Origin: Streptomyces chryseus | GTDB taxonomy: Bacteria > Actinomycetota > Actinomycetes > Streptomycetales > Streptomycetaceae | Direction: 5' to 3' | Assembly: GCF_014650755.1 (NCBI RefSeq) | Contig: NZ_BMVO01000011.1 | Coordinates: forward strand, 62,001-126,000 | Length of the DNA: 64,000 nucleotides | Shown: one piece after another, positions 15,515 through 24,780 of the stretch | How the letters are laid out: every line of letters begins with the position of its first letter | Numbering within the stretch: the first letter of the stretch is position 1 | The notes under the pieces: model-generated | Database searches by the model: none | The model's input: only the letters and a program-made list of their open reading frames with translations | Told to the model about the DNA's origin: nothing | Program-made: the position numbers and the translations under genes

Positions 15515-17954
15515 GGAGGACCGTCAGAAGGCGGACGGCGGCGCGTTTGTGCAACGGGTCGTTGCCGTTGCCGCACTTCGGCGACTGGATGCAGGAGGGG
15601 CACCCCGCCTCGCACTCGCAGGAGGCGATGGCCTCCCGGGTCGCTGTCAGCCACTCCCGCGCCGTGTGGAAGGCCCGCTCGGCGAAGCCCGCGCCGCCCG
15701 GGTGGCCGTCGTACACGAAGACCGTGGGCAGCAGCGTGTCCGGATGGAGTGGGATCGAGACGCCGCCGATGTCCCAGCGGTCGCAGGTGGCGAAGAGCGG
15801 CAGCATGCCGATCGAGGCGTGCTCGGCGGCGTGCAGGGCGCCGCCGAGCTGCTCCGGGGCGACGCGGGCCGCGTCGAGCTGGTCCTCGGTGACGGTCCAC
15901 CACACCGCGCGGGTGCGCAGCGTACGGGGCGGCAGGTCGAGCTTGGTCTCGCCGAGCACCTCGCCGGTGATCAGCTTTCGACGGAGGAAGGAGACGACCT
16001 GGTTGGTGACTTCCACGGAGCCGAAGCAGAGGCGGCCCTCGCCCCAGGGGATCTCGGTGTCGGTCTCCAGGACGGAGATGGCGGTGGTGTCGCGGGCGGT
16101 GGTGGAGTACGGCGGGTTCGCCTCCTCGACCAGGGCGACGGCGCCGTGCGGGTCCTCCAGGTCCAGGTGCCGGACCAGGTAGGTACGGCCCTGGTGGAGG
16201 TGGACCGCGCCGTCGTGGACGGAGGTGTGGGCGGCCGACGCGTCGACCGTGCCGAGCAGCCGGCCGGTCTCCGCCTCGACGATCTGCACGGGCCGGCCGC
16301 CCTCGCCCCGGATGTCGGCGAGGTCGGCGGCCCGCTCGCGGCGGGTCCAGTACCAGGACCTGCCCCGGCGGCGGAGCAGGTTGGCGGCCTCCAGCTGCGG
16401 CATCAGCTCGGCGGCGGCAGGACCGAAGAGCTCCAGGTCGGCGTCGGTCAGGGGGACCTCGGCGGCGGCGGCGCACAGATGCGGGGCGAGGACGTACGGA
16501 TTGGCGGGGTCGAGGACGGTCGACTCCACCGGCTGGCGGAACAGGGCGTCGGGATGGTGGACGAGGTACGTGTCCAGCGGATCGTCACGGGCCACGAGGA
16601 CCGCCAGGGCGCCCTCGCCCGACCGGCCGGCCCGCCCGGCCTGCTGCCAGAGCGAGGCGCGGGTGCCGGGGTATCCGGCGATGACGACGGCGTCCAGGCC
16701 CGACACGTCGACGCCGAGCTCCAGCGCCGTCGTCGCGGCGAGGCCCAGGAGCTCGCCGGAGTGCAGGGCGCGTTCGAGGGCCCGGCGTTCCTCCGGCAGG
16801 TAACCGCCGCGATAGGCCGCGACCCGGGCCGGCAGGGAGCGGTCGACGGCGGCCAGGCGTTCCTGGGCGATGAGGGCGATCAGCTCCGCGCCGCGCCGGG
16901 AGCGTACGAATGCGACCGAGCGGACTCCCTGCACGGTCAGGTCCGTGAGGAGGTCGGCGGTCTCGGCGGTGGCGGTCCGTCGTACGGGCGCGCCCTTCTC
17001 GCCCCGCAGTTCGGTCAGCGGCGGTTCCCACAGGGCGAACACCAGTTCACCGCGCGGTGAGGCGTCGTCCGCGACCTGCCGGACGGGAACGCCGGTGAGG
17101 CGGCCCGCGGACACGGCGGGTTCCGCCGACGTGGCGGAGGCGAGCAGGAAGACGGGGTTCGCGCCGTAGCGGGCGCACAGGCGGCGAAGGCGGCGGATCA
17201 CCTGGGCCACGTGGGAGCCGAAGACACCCCGGTAGGTGTGGCACTCGTCGATGACGACGTAGCGCAGGGCGCGCAGGAAGGCGGCCCAGCGCGGGTGCGA
17301 GGGCAGTACGCCGAGGTGCAGCATGTCCGGATTGGTGAGGACGTAGTTGGCGTACTGGCGTACCCATTCGCGTTCCTCGACCGGCGTGTCGCCGTCGTAC
17401 ACCGCGGGCCGCACGGCGTTGCCCAGGGGCGCGGCCAGGGCCTTCACCGCACGGCGCTGGTCGGCGGCGAGTGCCTTGGTGGGGGCGAGGTACAGGGCCG
17501 TCGCGCCGCGACCGTTCGGCGCCTCGGACCCGTCGAGCAGGGTGCTGAGGACGGGGGCCAGGTAGGCCAGCGACTTGCCGGACGCGGTACCGGTGGCGAT
17601 GACCACGGACTCGCCGTCCAGGGCGTGCTCCGCGGCCACGGCCTGATGGGTCCAGGGGTGCTCGATCCCGGCGTCCCGGATCGCCGCGATCACTTCCGGG
17701 CGGATGCGGTCGGGCCACACTGCATGAGACCCCGCACGTGGGGGCAGGTGCTCCGTATGAGTGATGCGCGAGGACCGGCTCTCGCCTGCCGTGAGCCGGT
17801 CGAGGACCGTACGGGGAGAGGGGCGCGCGCCCGCGTTCTCCCCAGGTCTGCTGGGACGGTGATTCTTGGCCATCGGCACCGAGTGTGTCACTGGCGTGGC
17901 GGACAATGGTTCCAAGGCATCGTGCATGCCTGCAGGTAAGTGATTGAATGCCAT
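15417..17954 (-). CDS. DECH-box DEAD/DEAH helicase with C-terminal four-cysteine domain
   Basis: The 845-residue helicase has ATGTASGKS (motif I), VIDECHTY (DECH, motif II), ASATSAEP (motif III), a long RecA2 domain with AAYRGGYLPEERR, and QQAGRAGR (motif VI). The C terminus CECEAGCPSCIQSPKCGNGN carries the cysteines of the MrfA/YprA-type DUF1998 module. Homologues act in DNA-damage repair such as mitomycin lesions; a role here is inferred. From memory, actinobacteria keep this helicase next to the tad genes. The start at 17954 (MAFNHLPAGM) matches the family start; the ribosome site is weak and distant (GAGGACGG about 14 nt away). It is divergent from bldG. Confidence 0.88.
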   Translation of the reverse strand: MAFNHLPAGMHDALEPLSATPVTHSVPMAKNHRPSRPGENAGARPSPRTVLDRLTAGESRSSRITHTEHLPPRAGSHAVWPDRIRPEVIAAIRDAGIEHPWTHQAVAAEHALDGESVVIATGTASGKSLAYLAPVLSTLLDGSEAPNGRGATALYLAPTKALAADQRRAVKALAAPLGNAVRPAVYDGDTPVEEREWVRQYANYVLTNPDMLHLGVLPSHPRWAAFLRALRYVVIDECHTYRGVFGSHVAQVIRRLRRLCARYGANPVFLLASATSAEPAVSAGRLTGVPVRQVADDASPRGELVFALWEPPLTELRGEKGAPVRRTATAETADLLTDLTVQGVRSVAFVRSRRGAELIALIAQERLAAVDRSLPARVAAYRGGYLPEERRALERALHSGELLGLAATTALELGVDVSGLDAVVIAGYPGTRASLWQQAGRAGRSGEGALAVLVARDDPLDTYLVHHPDALFRQPVESTVLDPANPYVLAPHLCAAAAEVPLTDADLELFGPAAAELMPQLEAANLLRRRGRSWYWTRRERAADLADIRGEGGRPVQIVEAETGRLLGTVDASAAHTSVHDGAVHLHQGRTYLVRHLDLEDPHGAVALVEEANPPYSTTARDTTAISVLETDTEIPWGEGRLCFGSVEVTNQVVSFLRRKLITGEVLGETKLDLPPRTLRTRAVWWTVTEDQLDAARVAPEQLGGALHAAEHASIGMLPLFATCDRWDIGGVSIPLHPDTLLPTVFVYDGHPGGAGFAERAFHTAREWLTATREAIASCECEAGCPSCIQSPKCGNGNDPLHKRAAVRLLTVLLRGAPPAPVSPDAPDLPSDAPKPPEAAESPSE

Positions 17955-18035
17955 CGCGGCTGGCGTTCCGTCCTCTGGCTCCGCCGGGGAGACCTCAGGG
18001 GGGCGGCCGCTCGATAGCAAGGTGCTGGAGGATCC

Positions 18036-18389
18036 GTGGACCTGTCCCTGTCGACTCGCAACGTGTCTGGACCTGGTGGCGACCGTACGGTCGTCGAGGT
18101 CGGTGGCGAGATTGATGTGTATACCGCGCCCAAGCTGCGCGAGCAGTTGGTCGAGTTGGTGAACGACGGCAGCTACCACCTGGTTGTCGACATGGAGGGC
18201 GTGGACTTCCTCGACTCCACCGGGCTCGGCGTGCTCGTGGGCGGACTCAAGCGTGTCCGGGCCCATGAGGGCTCGCTGCGCCTGGTCTGCAACCAGGAGC
18301 GCATTCTGAAGATTTTCCGAATCACCGGTCTGACCAAGGTGTTCCCCATTCACACCTCGGTCGACGAAGCCGTCAACGCCACCGACTGA
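18036..18389 (+). CDS. bldG: Anti-sigma factor antagonist BldG
   Basis: This 117-residue STAS-domain protein is nearly identical to what I remember of S. coelicolor BldG. The switch serine is Ser61 in FLDSTGLG, equivalent to Ser57 there; a 4-residue insertion GPGG near residue 12 explains the offset. When unphosphorylated, BldG binds anti-sigma factors and releases stress and development sigma factors. GGAGG lies 4 nt before the GTG. The next gene encodes a likely partner. An 8-bp hairpin after the stop could account for separate bldG and bldG-plus-partner transcripts. Confidence 0.96.
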   Translation: MDLSLSTRNVSGPGGDRTVVEVGGEIDVYTAPKLREQLVELVNDGSYHLVVDMEGVDFLDSTGLGVLVGGLKRVRAHEGSLRLVCNQERILKIFRITGLTKVFPIHTSVDEAVNATD

Positions 18390-18391
18390 CG

Positions 18392-18411
18392 GCTTCCGGG
18401 ACACCGGAAGC
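18392..18411 (+). terminator. Attenuator-like hairpin between bldG and the anti-sigma gene
   Basis: GCTTCCGG/CCGGAAGC is a perfect 8-bp stem with loop GACA, 2 nt after the bldG stop. It could cause partial termination. Confidence 0.5.
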
Positions 18412-18482
18412 AGGAACAGGGGCACCGGGCCGAAAGCCTGGGCCCCTGAGAAGCACGCCCGTACGTCCGAGGGGGACCGCAG

Positions 18483-18956
18483 ATGGCCACCGTTGAACTC
18501 CGCTTCAGCGCCCAGCCCGAGCACGTCAGGACGGCCCGCCTGGTGGCGGCCGCCGTGGCGCGCAGGGCCGGGGTGGACGAGGCGGTGCTGGACGAAGTCC
18601 GCCTCGCGGTCGGCGAAGCGTGCACCCGTGCGGTGGGGCTCCACCGCAGCAATGGCATCTCGGCTCCGGTCCGGGTCGCGCTGACCGAGGAGGAGAAGTC
18701 GTTCTCCATCGAGGTCGGGGACGAGGTGCCCGGTTCGGGTGGCGGTGCGGCCGGATCGGTCCCCGGGGTGCGCAGCACCACGGGGCCCGGAGCCGGCCCG
18801 GCGCAAGCCGAGACGGACACCGAAGCGGACGGTGAGGACGAGATGGGGCTGGCGGTCATCAGCGGACTTGTCGACGATGTCGAAGTCGTCACCGGCGCGT
18901 CCGGTGGCACCATCCGCATGAGCTGGCCGACGACACCGGCGCCCGTTTCTTCCTGA
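18483..18956 (+). CDS. Anti-sigma factor, HATPase (RsbW/SpoIIAB-like)
   Basis: The 157-residue kinase-type anti-sigma factor has an N-terminal segment with LDEVRLAVGEACTRAVGLH, the N box with its Glu and neighbouring residues. The C-terminal GLAVISGLVDDVEV and GGTIRMSWP complete the GHKL core. An acidic, Gly/Ala-rich insertion (~80-120) separates the two parts, so the ATP lid is atypical. From memory the S. coelicolor homologue SCO3548 interacts with BldG. GAGGGGG lies upstream of the ATG. A strong terminator follows, so bldG plus this gene form the unit. Confidence 0.85.
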   Translation: MATVELRFSAQPEHVRTARLVAAAVARRAGVDEAVLDEVRLAVGEACTRAVGLHRSNGISAPVRVALTEEEKSFSIEVGDEVPGSGGGAAGSVPGVRSTTGPGAGPAQAETDTEADGEDEMGLAVISGLVDDVEVVTGASGGTIRMSWPTTPAPVSS

Positions 18957-19002
18957 TCTTCCGCCGGTTCCAGCGGACCGGACGGACCGGATCACTTACG
19001 TG

Positions 19003-19023
19003 AGGCCCTGCTGAGCAGGGCCT
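19003..19023 (+). terminator. Terminator of the bldG unit
   Basis: The 8-bp stem AGGCCCTG/CAGGGCCT with a 5-nt loop is followed by TTCGTATTTC. Confidence 0.75.
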
Positions 19024-19226
19024 TTCGTATTTCTCTAGATCTTTTCGGAGATCATTCCGAAATCGTGAATGCCTTTGTCCCGTTACTGTTTTCCGGGGAT
19101 CAAGGCGACGCGATCATTTGCAGAGTGGCAAGCGAAGGTCAATTCGGTTTGCGGCGCTCTGTTTTGATCAGGTTCCGCTCCCTACAATCCGTCCACATCT
19201 TGAGCGCTGAGCGTCAAGGAGGACGA

Positions 19227-21644
19227 ATGGCGGGGCACTTCACAACGGATCAGCTGGATCACCCCTCTACTCTCGCGGCGGCAGTACTGACCGACGAGAA
19301 CCGGATCATCGTGATCGTCGTCGCCGTAGTGGCACTGGCGGCCCTGGTCGTCGCCCAGCTGCTGGTACGTCAGGTACTGGCGGCCGGCGAAGGCACCGAC
19401 AAGATGAAAGAGATCGCGGCGGCGGTGCAGGAAGGCGCGAACGCCTATCTCGCACGCCAGTTGCGCACGCTCGGCGTATTCGCCGTCGTGGTGTTCTTCC
19501 TGCTCATGCTGCTTCCGGCCGACAACTGGTCGCAGCGCGCCGGACGATCCGTATTCTTCCTGGTGGGTGCGCTTTTCTCGGCGGCGACCGGTTACATCGG
19601 GATGAGGCTGGCCGTACGCAGCAATGTGCGTGTGGCGGCCGCGGCGCGGGAAGCCACACCGGCCGCGGGTGAGCCGGAAAAGGATCTGACGGCCGTCTCG
19701 CACAAGGCGATGAAGATCGCTTTCCGTACGGGCGGCGTGGTCGGCATGTTCACGGTGGGCCTCGGCCTGCTCGGCGCCTCCTGCGTCGTCCTCGTGTACG
19801 CGGCCGACGCGCCCAAGGTGCTGGAGGGCTTCGGCCTCGGCGCCGCGCTGATCGCGATGTTCATGCGCGTCGGCGGCGGTATCTTCACCAAGGCCGCCGA
19901 CGTGGGCGCCGACCTGGTCGGCAAGGTCGAACAGGGCATCCCGGAGGACGATCCGCGCAACGCGGCGACCATCGCCGACAACGTGGGCGACAACGTCGGC
20001 GACTGCGCCGGCATGGCGGCCGACCTCTTCGAGTCGTACGCCGTGACGCTCGTCGCGGCGCTGATCCTCGGCAAGGCCGCCTTCGGGGACGCCGGACTGG
20101 CCTTCCCGCTGATCGTTCCGGCGATCGGCGTGGTCACCGCGATGATCGGCATCTTCGCGGTAGCCCCGCGGCGCGCCGACCGCAGCGGAATGACCGCCAT
20201 CAACCGCGGCTTCTTCATCTCCGCGGCGGTCTCCCTCGTCCTGGTGGCGGTGGCCGTCTTCACCTACCTGCCGTCCTCGTACGCCGACCTGGACGGCGTG
20301 AGCGACAGCGTCGTCAGGGGCCACGGCGGCGATCCGCGCGTGCTGGCGCTCGTCGCCGTCGCCATCGGCATCGTGCTGGCCGCCCTCATCCAGCAGCTGA
20401 CGGGCTACTTCACCGAGACGAACCGGCGCCCCGTGAGGGACATCGGCAAGTCCTCGCTGACGGGCCCCGCCACCGTGGTCCTGGCCGGCATCGCCATCGG
20501 CCTGGAATCCGCCGTCTACACCGCGCTGCTCATCGGTCTGGGCGTGTACGGCGCGTTCCTGCTCGGCGGTACGTCGGTCATGCTCGCCCTCTTCGCGGTC
20601 GCCCTGGCCGGCACCGGGCTGCTCACCACCGTCGGCGTCATCGTCGCCATGGACACGTTCGGCCCCGTCTCCGACAACGCCCAGGGCATCGCCGAGATGT
20701 CGGGCGACGTCACGGGCGCGGGGGCCCAGGTCCTCACCGACCTGGACGCCGTCGGCAACACCACCAAGGCCATCACCAAGGGCATCGCCATCGCCACGGC
20801 GGTCCTCGCGGCGGCGGCACTCTTCGGCTCGTACAAGGACGCCATCGCGACGGCCCGCGACGACGTCGGGGCGAAGGTGAGCGAGCTGGGCCTCCAGATG
20901 GACATCTCGCAGCCCAACAACCTGGTCGGCCTGATGCTCGGCGCCGCAGTCGTCTTCCTGTTCTCGGGACTGGCGATCAACGCGGTGTCCAGGTCGGCGG
21001 GCGCGGTGGTCTTCGAGGTGCGGCGGCAGTTCCGCGAGCACCCCGGGATCATGGACTACACGGAGAAGCCGGAGTACGGCCGGGTGGTCGACATCTGCAC
21101 CAAGGACGCGCTGCGCGAACTGACCACACCGGGCCTGCTCGCGGTGCTGACCCCGATCGCGGTCGGATTCTCCCTCGGGGTCGGCGCGCTCGGCGCGTTC
21201 CTCGCGGGCGCCATCGGCACGGGCACGCTGATGGCCGTGTTCCTCGCCAACTCCGGCGGCGCGTGGGACAACGCCAAGAAGCTCGTCGAGGACGGCCACC
21301 ACGGCGGCAAGGGCAGCGAGGCCCACGCCGCGACCGTCATCGGTGACACGGTCGGAGACCCGTTCAAGGACACCGCCGGCCCGGCGATCAACCCGCTGCT
21401 GAAGGTCATGAACCTGGTGGCGCTGCTCATCGCCCCGGCGGTGGTGCAGTTCAGCTACGGCGAGGACGCCAACGCCGGGGCACGGGCGGTGGTGGCGACG
21501 CTCGCCATCGTCGTCATCGTCGGCGCGGTGTACGTCTCGAAGCGGCGCGGGATCGCCGTGGGTGACGCGGACGACTCCGGGGACGCCTCGGGGCGGGTGC
21601 CCAGGCCGGCCGATCCGGGGGTGCCGTCCAAGGTCGTCTCGTAG
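19227..21644 (+). CDS. hppA: Membrane-bound proton-translocating pyrophosphatase
   Basis: The 805-residue polytopic protein (about 16 hydrophobic segments) hydrolyses pyrophosphate and pumps protons outward. The pyrophosphate-binding motif is DVGADLVGKVEQGIPEDDPRN, with a second acidic site DNVGDNVGDCAG. GNTTKAITKG has Lys in the position that marks the K+-independent class. AAGGAGGACGA lies directly before the ATG, so this start is firm. A possible -10 TACAAT is at 19183-19188. The gene is flanked by terminators, so it is monocistronic. Confidence 0.96.
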   Translation: MAGHFTTDQLDHPSTLAAAVLTDENRIIVIVVAVVALAALVVAQLLVRQVLAAGEGTDKMKEIAAAVQEGANAYLARQLRTLGVFAVVVFFLLMLLPADNWSQRAGRSVFFLVGALFSAATGYIGMRLAVRSNVRVAAAAREATPAAGEPEKDLTAVSHKAMKIAFRTGGVVGMFTVGLGLLGASCVVLVYAADAPKVLEGFGLGAALIAMFMRVGGGIFTKAADVGADLVGKVEQGIPEDDPRNAATIADNVGDNVGDCAGMAADLFESYAVTLVAALILGKAAFGDAGLAFPLIVPAIGVVTAMIGIFAVAPRRADRSGMTAINRGFFISAAVSLVLVAVAVFTYLPSSYADLDGVSDSVVRGHGGDPRVLALVAVAIGIVLAALIQQLTGYFTETNRRPVRDIGKSSLTGPATVVLAGIAIGLESAVYTALLIGLGVYGAFLLGGTSVMLALFAVALAGTGLLTTVGVIVAMDTFGPVSDNAQGIAEMSGDVTGAGAQVLTDLDAVGNTTKAITKGIAIATAVLAAAALFGSYKDAIATARDDVGAKVSELGLQMDISQPNNLVGLMLGAAVVFLFSGLAINAVSRSAGAVVFEVRRQFREHPGIMDYTEKPEYGRVVDICTKDALRELTTPGLLAVLTPIAVGFSLGVGALGAFLAGAIGTGTLMAVFLANSGGAWDNAKKLVEDGHHGGKGSEAHAATVIGDTVGDPFKDTAGPAINPLLKVMNLVALLIAPAVVQFSYGEDANAGARAVVATLAIVVIVGAVYVSKRRGIAVGDADDSGDASGRVPRPADPGVPSKVVS

Positions 21645-21669
21645 TACTCGTCACACCGGCGCAGAAGGC

Positions 21670-21703
21670 GGGTGGACGGGGCGTGCTGACGCCGCGTCCG
21701 CCC
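21670..21703 (+). terminator. Terminator after hppA
   Basis: A 15-bp stem (14 of 15 paired, one G-U) with loop GCTG lies 26 nt after the stop. Confidence 0.65.
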
Positions 21704-21852
21704 GTCCGCGTTGATTTCCCGGGGGTTTCGTGAGGTGTCTCTCCCTTGGTGCAAATGGCTTCAATAGCCCATGGACCGGACGTACGGCATGCGGATGTCG
21801 CCCACTTGGCGTGTATGTTCCGGGGCCGAGAGCCTTGGAAGGGACCAATCCG

Positions 21853-22431
21853 GTGAACAAGAAGTTTGCGGCCGCGCTGTCCGGCGGCGCGGTACTGGTA
21901 ATGGCGCTGTCCGGCTGCAGCAGCGACGACAGCGACGACAAGGTCAACGACTGGGCGAAGACGGTCTGCGACCAGGTGCAGCCCCAGTTGAAGAAGATCT
22001 CGGACGCCAACACCTCCATCCAGGAACAGACCGCGGACAACAGCAAGCCCGCCGACGTCCAGAAGACGGACGCCCAGGCCTTCCAGCAGATCTCCGACGC
22101 CTACAAGGCGATGGGAACGGCTGTGGACAAGGCGGGCGCCCCGCCGGTCGACGACGGTGAGACCACCCAGAAGGAAGCGGTCAAGGAGCTCAACGCCTCC
22201 TCGGTGGCGTACGCCGACCTGAAGAAGCAGGTCGAGGGACTCGACACCAAGGACCAGGCGAAGTTCGCCGACGGCCTCAAGGGCGTCGCCGACGAGCTGA
22301 GCAAGATCAGCAAGAGCGGTGACCAGGCGCTCAAGAAGCTCCAGTCCGGCGAGGTCGGCACGGCGATGTCCAAGCAGCCCGGCTGCCAGAAGCCGGGCGC
22401 GACCTCCGCCTCGCCCGACGCGAAGGCGTAG
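21853..22431 (+). CDS. Small secreted lipoprotein, unknown function
   Basis: The 192-residue protein has a short basic start, a hydrophobic stretch and the lipobox LSGC, so it should be anchored to the outer membrane face. The mature part is Lys/Asp/Ala-rich and mostly helical, with two further Cys residues (VCDQVQ and PGCQKP) near its ends that may pair. No recognised domain. A start GTG with GGAAGGGACC upstream fits; -10-like TATGTT is at 21814-21819. From memory it is conserved beside hppA in Streptomyces. Confidence 0.75.
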   Translation: MNKKFAAALSGGAVLVMALSGCSSDDSDDKVNDWAKTVCDQVQPQLKKISDANTSIQEQTADNSKPADVQKTDAQAFQQISDAYKAMGTAVDKAGAPPVDDGETTQKEAVKELNASSVAYADLKKQVEGLDTKDQAKFADGLKGVADELSKISKSGDQALKKLQSGEVGTAMSKQPGCQKPGATSASPDAKA

Positions 22432-22509
22432 TACGGCCGAGGTGGCGTGGTACGCCGCCGCGGGCCCATGCCGCCGCGGCGACGGCCCGGTTGCGGCGCG
22501 AACGGCCCT

Positions 22510-22556
22510 GCCGCGCGGCCCGGTGTCCCGAACAGGGGCCGGGCCGCGCGGCTTTT
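22510..22556 (+). terminator. Strong rho-independent terminator
   Basis: A perfect 14-bp GC stem (22510-22523 with 22539-22552) is followed by TTTT. It ends the lipoprotein transcript just before the methyltransferase. Confidence 0.85.
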
Positions 22557-22583
22557 GTCAGTGCCAGCGGTGACAATGGCCGG

Positions 22584-24110
22584 GTGAGTACGACCAGCCT
22601 CCCCGTGAGCCTTCCCGCGCCCGAAAGCTCAGCCCGACTGCGCGACGCGCTCCTCGCCGCCGACTTCACCGCCGACGGCCTCCTGGAGCTGCTCGGCGCG
22701 CCCGCGTACGCCGCGCTCGCCCGCAGCGAGACCGTGCCCGCGCTGCGAGCCACGCGCGGCGACAGCCCGCTCGAGACGCTCGTGCGGCTGTTCCTGCTCC
22801 AGCAGGCCGTCCCGGACGACCGCGTCGGGGCGGCCCTGCCCCTGGACCAGTGCCTGGCCGACGGCTGGCTGGTCCGCGAGGACGCGTACGGCGGCGGATC
22901 CGCGGGCGTACGGGCCACCGTGGACGTCCGGCCGTACGGCGGCGAGGAGGGCCAGGACTGGTTCATCGTCTCCGACCTCGGCCGCGCGGTCGGCGGCGCC
23001 GGCGGTGCGGGCACCCGCGAGGAGGGCGTGGTCCTCGGCGTCGGCGGCGCGTCCACCACGCTCGCCGGGATCACCGTCCGGGCGCCGGTCACCCGGGCCC
23101 TCGATCTCGGCACCGGGTCCGGGATCCAGGCGCTGCACGCCGCGCAGCACGCCGTGCACGTCACCGCCACCGACCTCAACCCGCGCGCCCTGCGCTTCAC
23201 GCGGCTGACGCTCGGACTCTCCGGCGCGCCCGAAGCGGACCTGCGCGAGGGCTCGCTCTACGAGCCGGTCGGCGAGGACACGTACGACCTGATCGTGTCC
23301 AACCCGCCCTTCGTCATCTCGCCGGGTGCGCGGCTGACGTACCGCGACGGCGGGATGGGCGGGGACGATCTGTGCCGCACGCTCGTTCAGGGGGCGGGGG
23401 AGCGCCTGAACGACGGGGGTTACGCGCAGTTCCTCGCCAACTGGCAGCACGTCGAGGGCGAGGAGTGGCAGGAGCGGCTGCGATCGTGGGTGCCGCGCGG
23501 GTGCGACGCCTGGATCGTGCAGCGCGAGGTGCAGGACATCACGCAGTACGCCGAACTGTGGCTGCGCGACAGCGGCGACCACCGCACCGACCCCGCGCAG
23601 TACGCCGCGCGCTACGACGCCTGGCTCGACGAGTTCGAGGCCCGCAAGACCAAGGGCGTCGGCTTCGGCTGGATCTCGCTGCGCAAGTCCGGCGCCGAGG
23701 ACCCCTCGATCACCATCGAGGAATGGCCGCACCCCGTCGAACAGCCGCTCGGTCCAGTCGTACGGGCCCACTTCGAGCGCCAGGACTACCTGCGGGCGCA
23801 CGACGACGCGGCGCTGCTCGCCGGTCACTTCAAGCTCGCGGACGAGGTGGTGCAGGAGCAGATCGGACTGCCGGGCGCCGAGGACCCGGAGTACGTCGTA
23901 CTCCGTCAGAACCGGGGCATGCGGCGGGCGACGAAGGTCGACACGGTCGGTGCGGGCTTCGCGGGCGTGTCCGACGGGTCGCTCAGCGCGGGCCGCATCC
24001 TCGACGCCATCGCGCAGCTCCTGGGCGAGGATCCGGTGCTGCTGCGCGACCGGACGCCCGAGGCGATCCGGCTGCTGGTCGAGCAGGGCTTCCTGGAGCC
24101 GCTGGACTGA
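22584..24110 (+). CDS. HemK/PrmC-like class I methyltransferase
   Basis: The 508-residue SAM-dependent methyltransferase has ALDLGTGSGIQAL (SAM motif I), TATDLNPRAL (motif II) and the catalytic VSNPPF of N5-glutamine/N6-adenine methyltransferases. About 150 residues precede the catalytic core. A long C-terminal region (~300-508) has no obvious motif. The target is unknown; the NPPF motif points to Gln or Asn side chains or a planar NH2 group. No ribosome site is present. GACAAT (22572-22577) lies exactly 6 nt before the GTG, so the mRNA is probably leaderless. Confidence 0.8.
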   Translation: MSTTSLPVSLPAPESSARLRDALLAADFTADGLLELLGAPAYAALARSETVPALRATRGDSPLETLVRLFLLQQAVPDDRVGAALPLDQCLADGWLVREDAYGGGSAGVRATVDVRPYGGEEGQDWFIVSDLGRAVGGAGGAGTREEGVVLGVGGASTTLAGITVRAPVTRALDLGTGSGIQALHAAQHAVHVTATDLNPRALRFTRLTLGLSGAPEADLREGSLYEPVGEDTYDLIVSNPPFVISPGARLTYRDGGMGGDDLCRTLVQGAGERLNDGGYAQFLANWQHVEGEEWQERLRSWVPRGCDAWIVQREVQDITQYAELWLRDSGDHRTDPAQYAARYDAWLDEFEARKTKGVGFGWISLRKSGAEDPSITIEEWPHPVEQPLGPVVRAHFERQDYLRAHDDAALLAGHFKLADEVVQEQIGLPGAEDPEYVVLRQNRGMRRATKVDTVGAGFAGVSDGSLSAGRILDAIAQLLGEDPVLLRDRTPEAIRLLVEQGFLEPLD

Positions 24111-24370
24111 GCGGCGGCGGGCGGGGGCGCGCTCTCCCACCACCCGCCGCCCCGCGCCCCGCCTGGGGGCCCGCCGCCCCGCGCCGGCTCCGGGGCTGCT
24201 GGGCCCGCCCCTCGGCCCGGCTCAGGCCCCCGGCCGCCCCGGCGGGCCCCGGACGCCCACGCGGCGTTCACCGCCGGTTCGCGTCCGCGTCGCCGGGTGG
24301 TGTCCCCGGAATGCCAGCCTCACCGTCCGGGAGATCCGGGCGGGCCGGGGCGAGGGTGGGGGGTACGGGG

Positions 24371-24568
24371 ATGGAAAGCGGGCCTGCGGTCTTCGCCGGA
24401 ACGGCGTTCTCGGTGTTCGGGGCCGCCCTGCTGTGGTGGACGGGGGCGCGCGCTCTGCGTCGTGCGCCGGTGGCGCACGGGGCGAGTCCCGTGACCTCCT
24501 TCGCGCTGGCCACCGCGTTCGGAGCGGCCTTCGTCGTTCTCGGAGTGTGGTGTTTCGGCCGGATCTGA
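24371..24568 (+). CDS. Small membrane protein
   Basis: The 65-residue protein has two predicted helices (about 5-25 and 42-62) joined by a short Arg-rich loop. The N terminus MESGPAVFAGTAFSVFG is probably outside. A GAGGGTGGGG stretch lies upstream of the ATG. Function unknown. The C-rich 24111-24370 gap before it holds nothing I can identify. Confidence 0.6.
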   Translation: MESGPAVFAGTAFSVFGAALLWWTGARALRRAPVAHGASPVTSFALATAFGAAFVVLGVWCFGRI

Positions 24569-24780
24569 TCGGAAGAGATCCACACGGCATCTGCACGAGG
24601 TCTCCAGAGGGGTCCCGCAGAGGCGGTCGGGCGGTCCGGGCGGCAGGAATGCCGGGAGTCGGGTTACCGTTCGAGTGGCCGTTGCGGGCTTTTGCCGTTT
24701 GACACGGGGACGGGTTGTACCGTCACACTCCGCAGCGTCACGTACGGACCACTGAGTGTCGACCGGAGAGAAGAGCCAAG

